From positions 1 to 33,332 of the forward strand of contig RGVP01000010.1 in assembly GCA_010027235.1 (NCBI GenBank): a stretch of 33,332 bases of DNA. The letters are read 5' to 3'. The stretch comes from a bacterium. GTDB lineage: Bacteria > Verrucomicrobiota > Verrucomicrobiia > Opitutales > Opitutaceae. The notes beneath the pieces were generated by a model. That model ran no database searches, had not been told where the DNA came from, and worked only from the letters and a program-made list of their open reading frames with translations. Positions within the stretch are counted from its first letter, which is position 1. Every line of letters begins with the position of its first letter. A program made the translations under genes and the position numbers. Shown here piece after piece: positions 24,284 to 31,253 of the stretch.

Positions 24284-24823
24284 ATGACTTCATCATCAAT
24301 AATTGCTAAAGACACTCGATCGGCCTTTTCGTTGGTTGAAGTCGTCGTATCTTTGGGGATTTTCGTGATCGCGGTTGTTGCTGTCATTGGGCTATTGGCG
24401 CCGATTAATCAGTCGATATCCGATGTCCGCGATGAGGATGACGCTGGCCGCGTGGCCCAGATCATTCAATCCGAGTTGCAGAAGGTTCCTTTCGCCTCCG
24501 TCCAAGGATTCATAGACAATAATGTCGTTAAGTTGTATGCTAACCGTTCTGGCACGATTGTAGCATTAGATACCGACACGGCAAAGTGGGACACCGACCA
24601 GAGTGGTGTGGTCACGGCCGACGAAGATGCGGCTAAATTCTTCGAGGTGAGTCTTTCCCAGAATGCGATTCTTTCCCCTGGCGGTAAAACGGCGAGTTAC
24701 GATGGCGGATACTTGGCGTTTTCGATACTGATGCGCTGGCCTGGTTATACCGGCGAGGGCATGAAGTTCAACCAGCCGCTGCAGCAGTCTCTACGGGTAA
24801 TTCCGGCGGCGATCACCCGCTAA
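24284..24823 (+). CDS. Pseudopilin-like protein 4 (PilV/GspI-like; possible Verru_Chthon cassette B) with an EF-hand loop
   Basis: The 179-residue protein has a 14-residue leader ending TRSA and then FSLVEVVVSLGIFVIAVVAVI, keeping Glu5. This FSLVEV start is typical of PilV/GspI minor pseudopilins. Near residue 100 it has DTDQSGVVTADE, which fits the 12-residue EF-hand loop (acidic at 1 and 3, Ser at 5, Gly at 6, Glu at 12). Minor pseudopilins usually form a tip complex (GspI-J-K) that primes assembly. The next gene, GspJ-like, starts 18 bp downstream. The start at 24284 follows the previous stop by 18 bp. Confidence 0.88.
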   Translation: MTSSSIIAKDTRSAFSLVEVVVSLGIFVIAVVAVIGLLAPINQSISDVRDEDDAGRVAQIIQSELQKVPFASVQGFIDNNVVKLYANRSGTIVALDTDTAKWDTDQSGVVTADEDAAKFFEVSLSQNAILSPGGKTASYDGGYLAFSILMRWPGYTGEGMKFNQPLQQSLRVIPAAITR

Positions 24824-24841
24824 GGACCCTAACCATTCGTC

Positions 24842-25975
24842 ATGCGTTTACTCCATTTTAGTCGTAAGGCCTTCACAATCATAGAATTACTGGTGGCGAT
24901 CACCGTAACTGCCGTGATGGTGGGCATGATGATTACCATTTTGAACAATGTGCTGAATTCATGGAATCGCTCCACGGCACTGCTCACTTCGGGCAATCAA
25001 GCACGGCTATTGCTGGATCAACTTAGCACGGATTTGCAGGCGGCGGTTTTGCGACGGGACGGTAACGCTTGGCTGATCGCTACCATGCAACGCGATCAAA
25101 CAACCGCTTCAGGAGATACCAGCTCCGGAACCAGTGATGTTTATCTGGCCCGCTGGAATCCAAGCGCACCTGCCACCTACAAACCGCGAGGCGCAAACTC
25201 CTTTGATCCAGCGGCAAATCGTAGCAACACGACCAATTCGAGCCTGAATGTTGAAGCCGAGAATGTCGGCAAACTGGAATATATCCGGTTCGGCCAGGCC
25301 GGCGTATGGCTGCGCTTTTTCTCTACGCCCTCCGACTCCAACACCACCTTGGCTACTACCACTGCACCGGTGGCCATATCTTATCAGTTAACTAGGGCCC
25401 ACATCGGCGGAGATACCGCAAGTCGCACTACTCCAATTTCTTACATCTTGTTTCGGTCCGCCGTGACCCCGCAGAATACTTTTACGGCCGGCTATGATCT
25501 TCTTAATAGTGCCGACTACAATACGGCAAATGGCACCGAGGGAGATCCCGGTAACGTGCGCAAACCAACTGCTAAGCAGGTGATAGCAAATGACGTAATC
25601 GATTTCGGAGTTCGAATTTATCATCGAAATGCGGCTGGTGATTTAGTCGAGGCATTTCCTGCCTCGCGCGATGCATCAGGAAAGCTTTTGGGCGAGGCTT
25701 TATCCGCACCCTACAGTTACGTGGCGACTTCGGCCGCGTCTCCCAGTTACACCGGGTTTGGCGGCACTGCAGCCAAGACGGTAGGCGGCATGCCGGAGGT
25801 TATCGACGTAATGGTGCGTATCCTCACACCGGAGGGCGTGCGCCAGATTCGCGCCTATGAAGAAAACCCCACTTTGATCGGTGCAGCCGCTACCGACGAA
25901 AAATGGTGGGAAATCGCCGAAGCGAATTCCAAGGTTTATACCCGAAGAATCGAGATCCAAGCCAAGATCCGTTAG
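24842..25975 (+). CDS. Pseudopilin-like protein 5 (GspJ-like; possible Verru_Chthon cassette C)
   Basis: The 377-residue protein begins with a short basic leader (MRLLHFSRKA), then FTIIELLVAITVTAVMVGMM with Glu5. The next segment, SGNQARLLLDQLSTDLQAAV, is the GspJ-like helix. The rest is a long beta-rich domain with Thr/Ser/Ala-rich parts, including VIDFGVRIYHRNAAGD, and ends PEVIDVMVRILTPEGVRQIR and RRIEIQAKIR. This resembles the GspJ ending, but the protein is longer than a standard GspJ (about 200 residues). It would join the tip complex with the neighbours before and after. The following gene starts 58 bp downstream. Confidence 0.87.
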   Translation: MRLLHFSRKAFTIIELLVAITVTAVMVGMMITILNNVLNSWNRSTALLTSGNQARLLLDQLSTDLQAAVLRRDGNAWLIATMQRDQTTASGDTSSGTSDVYLARWNPSAPATYKPRGANSFDPAANRSNTTNSSLNVEAENVGKLEYIRFGQAGVWLRFFSTPSDSNTTLATTTAPVAISYQLTRAHIGGDTASRTTPISYILFRSAVTPQNTFTAGYDLLNSADYNTANGTEGDPGNVRKPTAKQVIANDVIDFGVRIYHRNAAGDLVEAFPASRDASGKLLGEALSAPYSYVATSAASPSYTGFGGTAAKTVGGMPEVIDVMVRILTPEGVRQIRAYEENPTLIGAAATDEKWWEIAEANSKVYTRRIEIQAKIR

Positions 25976-26033
25976 TATCGTCCGTCGCTTTCGACCTAGT
26001 CCGAGGCGTTCCCATACCCAACCCGTTTCTTAT

Positions 26034-28847
26034 ATGGCCTTCTCCAATACTATTTCATCGCGATTGACAGGCGAGACCCGGCGAGAAGAGCGAGGCTTTG
26101 CCCTGCTGGTAACCATCGTCTTGGTTGCGTTCCTGGTTTTGATTCTCGTCGGACTGGCTACCTTCACCCGCGTCGAGACCCAAGTGGCGGCGAATTCCCA
26201 ACAGCTCTCGCTTGCCCGGCAAAACGCCATGACGGGTTTAAATATCGCCATCGGACAACTACAACGATACGCTGGAGCCGACCATCATGTGACGGCACGT
26301 GCCGACATCACCGCCGCAGGTTTAAATCATCCCTACTTTACCGGCGCGTGGCTTTCTACCAATAACGGCATATCTCCTTCGGTGTGGTTCGTGAACGGAA
26401 ATGAAACTAATCCGACGGCCGTTACACCAAATGTGCTTGATCCTGCTGCTGGCACATTTCCGGTGAGCGATACAACGGGCCCAACAGGAGAAGTATTCCT
26501 GCTCGGCCGGTCGAGCGTAGACACGGATGCAGAGAGAATCCGTGTGGCGAAATCCAATCTGGACGCACCTGCTGGAAGTATCCCTGGGGTAACCACTCAA
26601 GAAACCATAGGCCACTATGCCTACTGGATTGGGGACGAAGGGGTGAAAGCCAGTGTCAGTATGGTAGACCCCAACATCGCCCCTGCCACGCGTTTAAATT
26701 ATTCCTCCGATGGTGACGACTGGTCAGGGGCACCCAACGACAAGCGGGATAGACTCAATCAACTCGCTATACCCCGGCCTCGAATTGAGCGTATCTTAAC
26801 GGCAGTCGGCTTTAATCCTGATTCTGTAGCAAACGCGACAGAGCTCTCCAAGGTAATACTGTCTAATCAACTCCAGTTCGTTTCAAATGCCCCCGCGCTT
26901 GCTATGCGACGTGCTGCGTTCCACAGCATTACGCCAATAAGCGAGGCAGTTTTGGCCGACTGGCCTCGCAACCAGTTGAAGAAGGATCTCACCGACACGG
27001 CGGCGGCCAATACGGCGGGCCTCGCGGTCACGGCTTTTCGCGACGCCCGCGTATCGACGCCCGCCAGCGGCTACGTGGCCACCTACGGCCCGGTGGCGGT
27101 CACTCCAAGTAACGCCATCGCCACCGCTTCCTTGCCCGCTTTCTCGGCCGGACCCGTCCTGCGCGAGTTTGGTATTCGTTTCTATTTCACCTCCGACTCC
27201 ACCGGTGCCGTGACACTAAATTACCTCGTCGAGGCCGTCTTGTGGAACCCCTACTCAGCTACGTTGAAGTTGACCCCTGCCACGGAAAAACTTCGCATCG
27301 TGATGGTCGACTTGCCGACCATAACGGTGCGCGACACTGCGGTCTCCGGCGCCACGGCCGACGTTAATCTCACCACCCTTCTTGGGCCTTTGAACTTTGA
27401 GGTCGATGGGACCGAGGTCTGGGCCCCGGGCGAAGTGAAGAGCGTGTCCGGAATCTCGGGCACCCTCACGGCGGGCGGCGGCCAAGGAACCATCGCCACC
27501 GGCGTCAAGATCACCGGCGGCTCCACCGTCAACGAGGTTTCGTTTCCGGCCTACACCGCGCTGGCGGTCGATCTCCGCTGGGGGCCCACGGCGGCCACGT
27601 TGAATACCACTCTGCAGGAGTATCGTTCGAAAAGGGCCTACACGGCTCGCACGGTTTCGAGGGTCGGCGGCTGGACGTCCATGAACCTCGGTTACGGTTT
27701 TGCCCTGGCGGATTCGGTGGATGTTTTCACCAACGGTGACGCCGCCGGCGCGGTCGACCCACGTTCCCCCGTCCTAACCGGAGGCGACCTTAATAACGGG
27801 TTGTGGGACCCGGACGCCTCCCTAAACGGTGGCGTGGCCGTCAGCTCAACCCTCGATGGCCAGGCAAACGTCGTCCTCTTCGACCTCCCGCGCCAAGGCT
27901 TGATTTCGGTCGCCGATCTACGCAATCTGTCACGCTTGGGAAACACCAACATCGCCGCGCCCCTTGGCAACGGCTGGGGCGGGGTTCGCAACGCCTATTT
28001 CGATAGTTACTTCTTTTCCACCGTGCCTAGCACCTATGCATGGAAATTCGAGGTCAACGATCCGTTGCCCAATCGTTATGTGCGTTACTACGCGCCGTCC
28101 GATACACCCGCCCCCAGCCTCGCGAACGACCTGCGCGACGAGGACTCCGCCCGCTTTTTGATGATGAAGGGCGCGTTCAATATAAACTCCACCTCGATTG
28201 ATGCGTGGCGCATGATACTAGGCGGAAGACTGAACGCCTGGTTGAGTGAGAGCTCGGCCGGGGCTCAGGTGCTCGATAACGTTTTCTTCCGCCTAACCCA
28301 CGGAGCGCAGCAGATGAGCAACGCTCCCGCCGCCAATGGCACCGTCGCCAACAACATCGCCGTCACCACGGGCGGTCGTCAGCTCTCCGTCGTAGAGGTC
28401 AAAGCTCTCGCCACCCAAATCGTGGCCGTGATCAAGACCAATTCCAAACCATTCAAATCTCTGGAGGATTTTCTCACGTATCCCGGCGCGGGCGGCGAAC
28501 GCGGCGTTATCGCCAAAGCCATCACGCTTTCCAATTTGAACAACGGCCTCGGCGCGAATTTCCGTTTTGCGCCCGCCGCGATCACGCAGGCCGATGTCGT
28601 CGCCAGCATAGCGCCTTTCATCACCCCGCGCTCCGATACCTTCCTCATCCGAACCTACGGCGACTCGCAAAACCCCGTCACCGGCGTTGTCGAAGGGCGC
28701 GTCTGGGGCGAGGCGGTGGTCCAGCGGGTGCCCGAGCCCGTGGGCCTGATTTCGCCCAATTTGGCCGAGCAGCTTTCCCCCACCGGCAAATTCGGCCGCA
28801 AATTCAAAATCGTTTCCTTCCGATGGCTCACTCGCGACGATCTCTAG
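26034..28847 (+). CDS. Very large PilX/GspK-like protein (possible Verru_Chthon cassette A)
   Basis: The 937-residue protein starts at 26034 (MAFSNTISS); the frame is open for 51 codons upstream, but that part overlaps the previous gene. The N-terminus ends REERG, then FALLVTIVLVAFLVLILVGLA, with Gly before the cleavage site and no Glu at position 5. That is the GspK/PilX pattern. QLSLARQNAMTGLNIAIGQL follows as in PilX. The remaining 850 residues are mainly beta-rich and secreted-looking, with repeated short blocks (SVWFVNGNE, YAYWIGDEGVKASVSMVDPN) and a C-terminal SLEDFLTYP / RTYGDSQNP region. GspK is normally about 300 residues, so the extra length is unusual. GC content rises sharply near 26950. 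Its last 25 bp overlap the next gene. Confidence 0.9.
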   Translation: MAFSNTISSRLTGETRREERGFALLVTIVLVAFLVLILVGLATFTRVETQVAANSQQLSLARQNAMTGLNIAIGQLQRYAGADHHVTARADITAAGLNHPYFTGAWLSTNNGISPSVWFVNGNETNPTAVTPNVLDPAAGTFPVSDTTGPTGEVFLLGRSSVDTDAERIRVAKSNLDAPAGSIPGVTTQETIGHYAYWIGDEGVKASVSMVDPNIAPATRLNYSSDGDDWSGAPNDKRDRLNQLAIPRPRIERILTAVGFNPDSVANATELSKVILSNQLQFVSNAPALAMRRAAFHSITPISEAVLADWPRNQLKKDLTDTAAANTAGLAVTAFRDARVSTPASGYVATYGPVAVTPSNAIATASLPAFSAGPVLREFGIRFYFTSDSTGAVTLNYLVEAVLWNPYSATLKLTPATEKLRIVMVDLPTITVRDTAVSGATADVNLTTLLGPLNFEVDGTEVWAPGEVKSVSGISGTLTAGGGQGTIATGVKITGGSTVNEVSFPAYTALAVDLRWGPTAATLNTTLQEYRSKRAYTARTVSRVGGWTSMNLGYGFALADSVDVFTNGDAAGAVDPRSPVLTGGDLNNGLWDPDASLNGGVAVSSTLDGQANVVLFDLPRQGLISVADLRNLSRLGNTNIAAPLGNGWGGVRNAYFDSYFFSTVPSTYAWKFEVNDPLPNRYVRYYAPSDTPAPSLANDLRDEDSARFLMMKGAFNINSTSIDAWRMILGGRLNAWLSESSAGAQVLDNVFFRLTHGAQQMSNAPAANGTVANNIAVTTGGRQLSVVEVKALATQIVAVIKTNSKPFKSLEDFLTYPGAGGERGVIAKAITLSNLNNGLGANFRFAPAAITQADVVASIAPFITPRSDTFLIRTYGDSQNPVTGVVEGRVWGEAVVQRVPEPVGLISPNLAEQLSPTGKFGRKFKIVSFRWLTRDDL

Positions 28848-29602
28848 CCGTTCTTTTTCTGGTCTGCGTTTGCGCCTTAATCGCGACCGCGCAAACCCGC
28901 CCTCCGGCCGGTGGACCGGGGTTCGATCCCAGTAAAACGCCGGCGGCGACGGTCAAGGTCATGGCGCTCTCGGCGTCGGTGCCGGCCGAGGGTTTGTTTT
29001 ACCTGAAAACCCCCAAAGAGGGAATGGCGATAGCCCTCCCGAGAGGCCGTTTCTCCGCCCCTTTCGTCCCTTTCAGCCACACCCAAACGCTGACCTTTGG
29101 GGTAAAAGCGGCGGCGGTGGAGGGGGTTCCGTCCTTTCGTGTGCTTACTCAAGCCAAATGGCCGGAAGGTGATACCGAAGAGGTGCTCGTATTCCTCGCC
29201 ACCACCGGAGAAGGTGCTGATTCACGCATGAATGCGATCGCGGTGGAAAACGGGCCGCGTGTTTTTCCTCCTCGTTCCGTTCGGGTCATGAATTTCACCG
29301 GACAAAAACTTTTTGCCCAATTCGGGACGGTGCGAAGCGAACTCGCGCCCGGTCCTTCGCGCGGGGTGCCTTATCCCGAAGTGCAAGCGGAACCCGGTCG
29401 TATCGGGCGATTTCGCGTCGGATTGGGCCGAATGGACGCGCAGGGTGGTCCGCAGATTCTTTTTTCGGGCTGGGCGGACGCATCGCCTGAATCGCGCACG
29501 CTCATCGTGGTAACGCCACTCCCGGGATCGGACAAACCCGAGGTAAAGATTCTGGTCGATAATCTCCCTCGCCCGCCCAAGCCCCCTGGTTCACCGCGAT
29601 AA
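28823..29602 (+). CDS. Secreted protein of unknown function, last gene of the pseudopilin operon
   Basis: The 259-residue protein begins with a signal peptide (SRRSLAVLFLVCVCALIATA-QT). The rest is proline-rich, with beta-type stretches such as VMALSASVPAEGLFYL, VRVMNFTGQKLFAQFG and SRTLIVVTPLPGSDKP, and a Pro-rich tail (PRPPKPPGSPR). I recognise no domain. The start overlaps the sixth pilin-like gene by 25 bp, a strong sign of translational coupling and of a shared function. It could be a periplasmic or surface partner of the assembled structure. The mature part has no cysteines. Confidence 0.87.
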   Translation: MAHSRRSLAVLFLVCVCALIATAQTRPPAGGPGFDPSKTPAATVKVMALSASVPAEGLFYLKTPKEGMAIALPRGRFSAPFVPFSHTQTLTFGVKAAAVEGVPSFRVLTQAKWPEGDTEEVLVFLATTGEGADSRMNAIAVENGPRVFPPRSVRVMNFTGQKLFAQFGTVRSELAPGPSRGVPYPEVQAEPGRIGRFRVGLGRMDAQGGPQILFSGWADASPESRTLIVVTPLPGSDKPEVKILVDNLPRPPKPPGSPR

Positions 29603-29866
29603 TTTTGCGGACCGTTGGCGGTCTCGACCCACCAGGAAAATACGACTGTTTACATTCACCGGGTTTCTTCGTCTGCCGGCACTTGTTGACATGACTGGCG
29701 CTAACCATTCGGGAACGGTTCCCTTGGGGTGAGAAAGCATAGAGATTCATGATGCCTTGGAACTCGGCGCGTCTTAATCGCCAGATCATGAAATGGTAGC
29801 GCCAGTATTTAACCAGTTTAGTGGTTTGCTTGAAGGACATCGGAAAGAGCATCAAAGCAGTCGCTA

Positions 29867-29971
29867 GGTGCATCGTTGTTGCTGACCGGTGCAACGATGC
29901 AGTTGGCGGGTGCATCGATGATGTTGGCCGGTGCAACGACGTTATCGGCGGATGTATCGATGCTGTCACGG
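29867..29971. repeat. 21-bp tandem repeat array, five units
   Basis: Five 21-bp units run without gaps at 29867, 29888, 29909, 29930 and 29951. Each starts G(G/A)TG(C/T)A(T/A)CGA-like and ends GGC(C/G) or similar, with alternating GGTGCATCG and GGTGCAACG starts. A degenerate sixth unit may precede the array. Because 21 is divisible by three, both strands keep open frames with heptapeptide repeats: a Cys-Ile/Asn-Asp-x-Val-Gly type on the plus strand and a Ser-x-His-x-Pro type on the minus strand. Neither frame is convincingly a gene. The stretch 29603-29866 holds nothing else I can support. Confidence 0.8.
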
Positions 29972-29988
29972 GCAGCAACCGGATAGGT

Positions 29989-30067
29989 TTAACCACGAAG
30001 GCGCGAAGACACGAAGGGAGGGTTCGGGGTAAGCGGCTTGGCTTCGTGCCTTCGTGACTTCGTGGTT
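29989..30067. repeat. CCACGAA inverted-repeat element R2
   Basis: A 79-bp element. The left arm 29989-30017 (TTAACCACGAAGGCGCGAAG...) is the near inverse of the right arm 30041-30067 (GCTTCGTGCCTTCGTG then ACTTCGTGGTT). The short interior carries GGTAAGCGGCTTG, also seen in R4. Confidence 0.85.
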
Positions 30068-30118
30068 CGTCTCTTCAGAGAATCGGACCTGCGGAGGGAA
30101 CTGCTTTAACGGCAGGAG
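30068..30118. repeat. 51-bp linker repeat, copy 1
   Basis: This stretch reads CTTCAGAGAATCGGACCTGC and then GGAGGGAACTGCTTTAACGG. It is almost identical to 30526-30576, differing at only a few bases. It joins R2 to R3. The lack of ORF and the conserved length suggest it belongs to the repeat unit, not to the host. Confidence 0.75.
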
Positions 30119-30181
30119 TTAACCACGAAGACGTGAAGACACGAAGGGATCGGAGGCCCCTAACGGGCGGTTTGGAAGCAG

Positions 30182-30313
30182 GTGAACACCGATGTCGCGG
30201 TGTCGATCGTGAGCGTCCAGCAGTTGCTCGCCATGAAGCGGGCGGCGGCGCGACCTCAAGATCTTGCGGATATCGCGGAGCTCCTTAGCTTGAACCCAGA
30301 TGAAACAAGTTGA
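30182..30313 (+). pseudogene. 3' remnant of a nucleotidyltransferase gene
   Basis: This frame reads VNTDVAVSIVSVQQLLAMKR, then AAARPQDLADIAELLSLNPD, then ETS and a stop. The LLAMKRAA-RPQDLADI block is the typical C-terminal end of minimal nucleotidyltransferase proteins (AbiEii/DUF6036-like) in which the enzyme core precedes it. An in-frame stop at 30161-30163 and the repeat arm at 30119-30148 lie directly upstream, so the catalytic N-terminal part is absent. The next ORF starts inside this gene's last codons (ATG at 30300), a normal overlap for such pairs. Confidence 0.65.
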
Positions 30314-30515
30314 ATCGACCATCGAGTGGTCCTGCGCAGGCTGGAGCGAGCACGGCGTGCTGCGGCGGGAGATCGCGCGGACCATGAGCTTCGCCGACCG
30401 CTTAAAGTGGTTGGAAAGCGCGAACCGAGCCGCCCGCTTGTTGCGGGCCGCGCCGGTGGTAGAACCGCCGCCTTTCGCGCGCAGGGACAAACCGCCCGGC
30501 TTCGTGCCTTCGTGA
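30300..30515 (+). CDS. Small protein partnered with the nucleotidyltransferase remnant
   Basis: The 71-residue frame begins MKQVESTIEWSCAG and contains TMSFADRLKWLESANRAARL, a pattern I recall from small proteins that pair with minimal nucleotidyltransferases. Its last residues (KPPGFVPS) are encoded by the right arm of element R3, so the original C-terminus may be lost. The start overlaps the end of the remnant by 14 bp. With its partner broken, it is probably a relic or an orphan. No domain with known catalysis is visible. Confidence 0.5.
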   Translation: MKQVESTIEWSCAGWSEHGVLRREIARTMSFADRLKWLESANRAARLLRAAPVVEPPPFARRDKPPGFVPS

Positions 30516-30525
30516 CTTCGTGGTT

Positions 30526-30576
30526 CGACTCTTCAGGGAATCGGACCTGCGGCGGTAACTGCTTTAACGGCAGGAG
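30526..30576. repeat. 51-bp linker repeat, copy 2
   Basis: Near-identical to 30068-30118 (CTTCAGGGAATCGGACCTGC then GGCGGTAACTGCTTTAACGG). It joins R3 to R4. A shorter relative, CTTCAGGGAAACGTCTTTAC, follows R4 at about 30667-30690. Confidence 0.75.
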
Positions 30577-30661
30577 TTAACCACGAAGGCGCGAAGACAC
30601 GAAGGACTCTGAGTGGTTATAGGTAAGCGGTTTGGTTTCGTGCCATCGTGACTTCGTGGTT
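30577..30661. repeat. CCACGAA inverted-repeat element R4
   Basis: Left arm 30577-30605 (TTAACCACGAAGGCGCGAAG...) and right arm 30635-30661 (GTTTCGTGCCATCGTG then ACTTCGTGGTT) enclose about 29 bp containing GGTAAGCGGTTTG, as in R2. Confidence 0.82.
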
Positions 30662-30712
30662 CCCACCTTCAGGGAAACGTCTTTACGGCGGGAACGGTTC
30701 TGGAGGAGGGGC

Positions 30713-31108
30713 TCATTCCAGTTCAGACAGCACCACGAGCCCGGGGATTTTCTGGAAATGACGATCGAAGGTGAGCACGGCCGCCTGGTGCTCGAGTGCG
30801 GTCACGCCGATGATCAGATCGGTGAGCGGGAGCACCTCGCCGCGGCGGTCGAGATCCCAAGCTAAACGGGCCGCACGTTGCCAGCCCGAGGCGGAGAGGT
30901 GGAGCAGGCGGGCGAGGGAAAAGGCCCTCTCGTATCGATCGCGGAGGTTGGGATCGCTGCGGCCGCGCAGCACCTCGCCCCAGATCACGCCGTTGATCGC
31001 AATCTCGTAGTCGAGCTCGCATTCGGTGAGCACGGCCAGCGGATCGATGCGGCGATTTTGCAACGTGATAAAGTAGCTGCTGTCGACCAATACCAAGGGG
31101 GGCATCAT
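30713..31108 (-). CDS. PIN-domain toxin-like protein (VapC family)
   Basis: The 131-residue protein is a single PIN domain. The four acidic active-site positions are Asp9 (VLVDSSYFI), Glu45 (VIWGEVLRG), Asp97 (LPLTDLIIGV) and Asp115 (LTFDRHFQK). It should be a metal-dependent RNase, with typical VapC toxins cutting tRNA or rRNA. Two adjacent Met codons (31108 and 31105) begin it; neither has a clear ribosome binding site. The likely antitoxin gene lies upstream on the same strand, but 145 bp away with repeat R5 between, unlike the usual overlapping vapBC layout. All catalytic residues remain, so it could be active. Confidence 0.88.
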   Translation of the reverse strand: MMPPLVLVDSSYFITLQNRRIDPLAVLTECELDYEIAINGVIWGEVLRGRSDPNLRDRYERAFSLARLLHLSASGWQRAARLAWDLDRRGEVLPLTDLIIGVTALEHQAAVLTFDRHFQKIPGLVVLSELE

Positions 31109-31157
31109 TTTTTACGGCTTATCAAGCGTTATACCAAAGCGACCTAGATTTGAGACT

Positions 31158-31250
31158 TAAGCGCAGAGGCGCAGGAGCGCGGAGATTTTTTATTAAAACC
31201 TTTTGAATGGCCGGACGGGTCTCGTTTCGCCTCCGCGTCTCTGCGGCGGG
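31158..31250. repeat. Inverted-repeat element R5, CGCAGAGGCGC type
   Basis: Left arm 31158-31184 (TAAGCGCAGAGGCGCAGGAG...) is the near inverse of right arm 31229-31250 (GCCTCCGCGTCTCTGCGGCG). The interior of about 45 bp is AT-rich (TTTTTTATTAAAACC). It is related in plan, not in exact bases, to R1-R4. It lies between the VapB-like and VapC-like genes. Confidence 0.78.
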
Positions 31251-31253
31251 AGT

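Larger units (their letters stand above)
30119..30525. repeat. CCACGAA inverted-repeat element R3, carrying gene cargo
   Basis: Left arm 30119-30148 (TTAACCACGAAGACGTGAAG...) and right arm 30499-30525 (GCTTCGTGCCTTCGTG then ACTTCGTGGTT) are the same arms as in R2 and R4. Just inside, CGGGCGGTTTGG (about 30163-30175) is inverted as CAAACCGCCCGG (about 30488-30499), extending the terminal inverted repeat. Between them sit a nucleotidyltransferase remnant and a small intact partner ORF. R2 and R4 lack this insert. Confidence 0.8.

Noticed and set aside
29502-29840. Minus-strand frame MSFKQTTKLVKYWRYHFMIW... beside the 21-bp array
   Set aside because: It has no recognised domain, runs into the end of the secreted-protein gene and lacks a ribosome binding site. 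Probably chance.
29821-30057. Plus-strand frame with Cys-Asp-Val heptapeptide repeats
   Set aside because: It begins at a GTG without a ribosome binding site and ends inside repeat R2. The tandem DNA array alone can explain the open frame.
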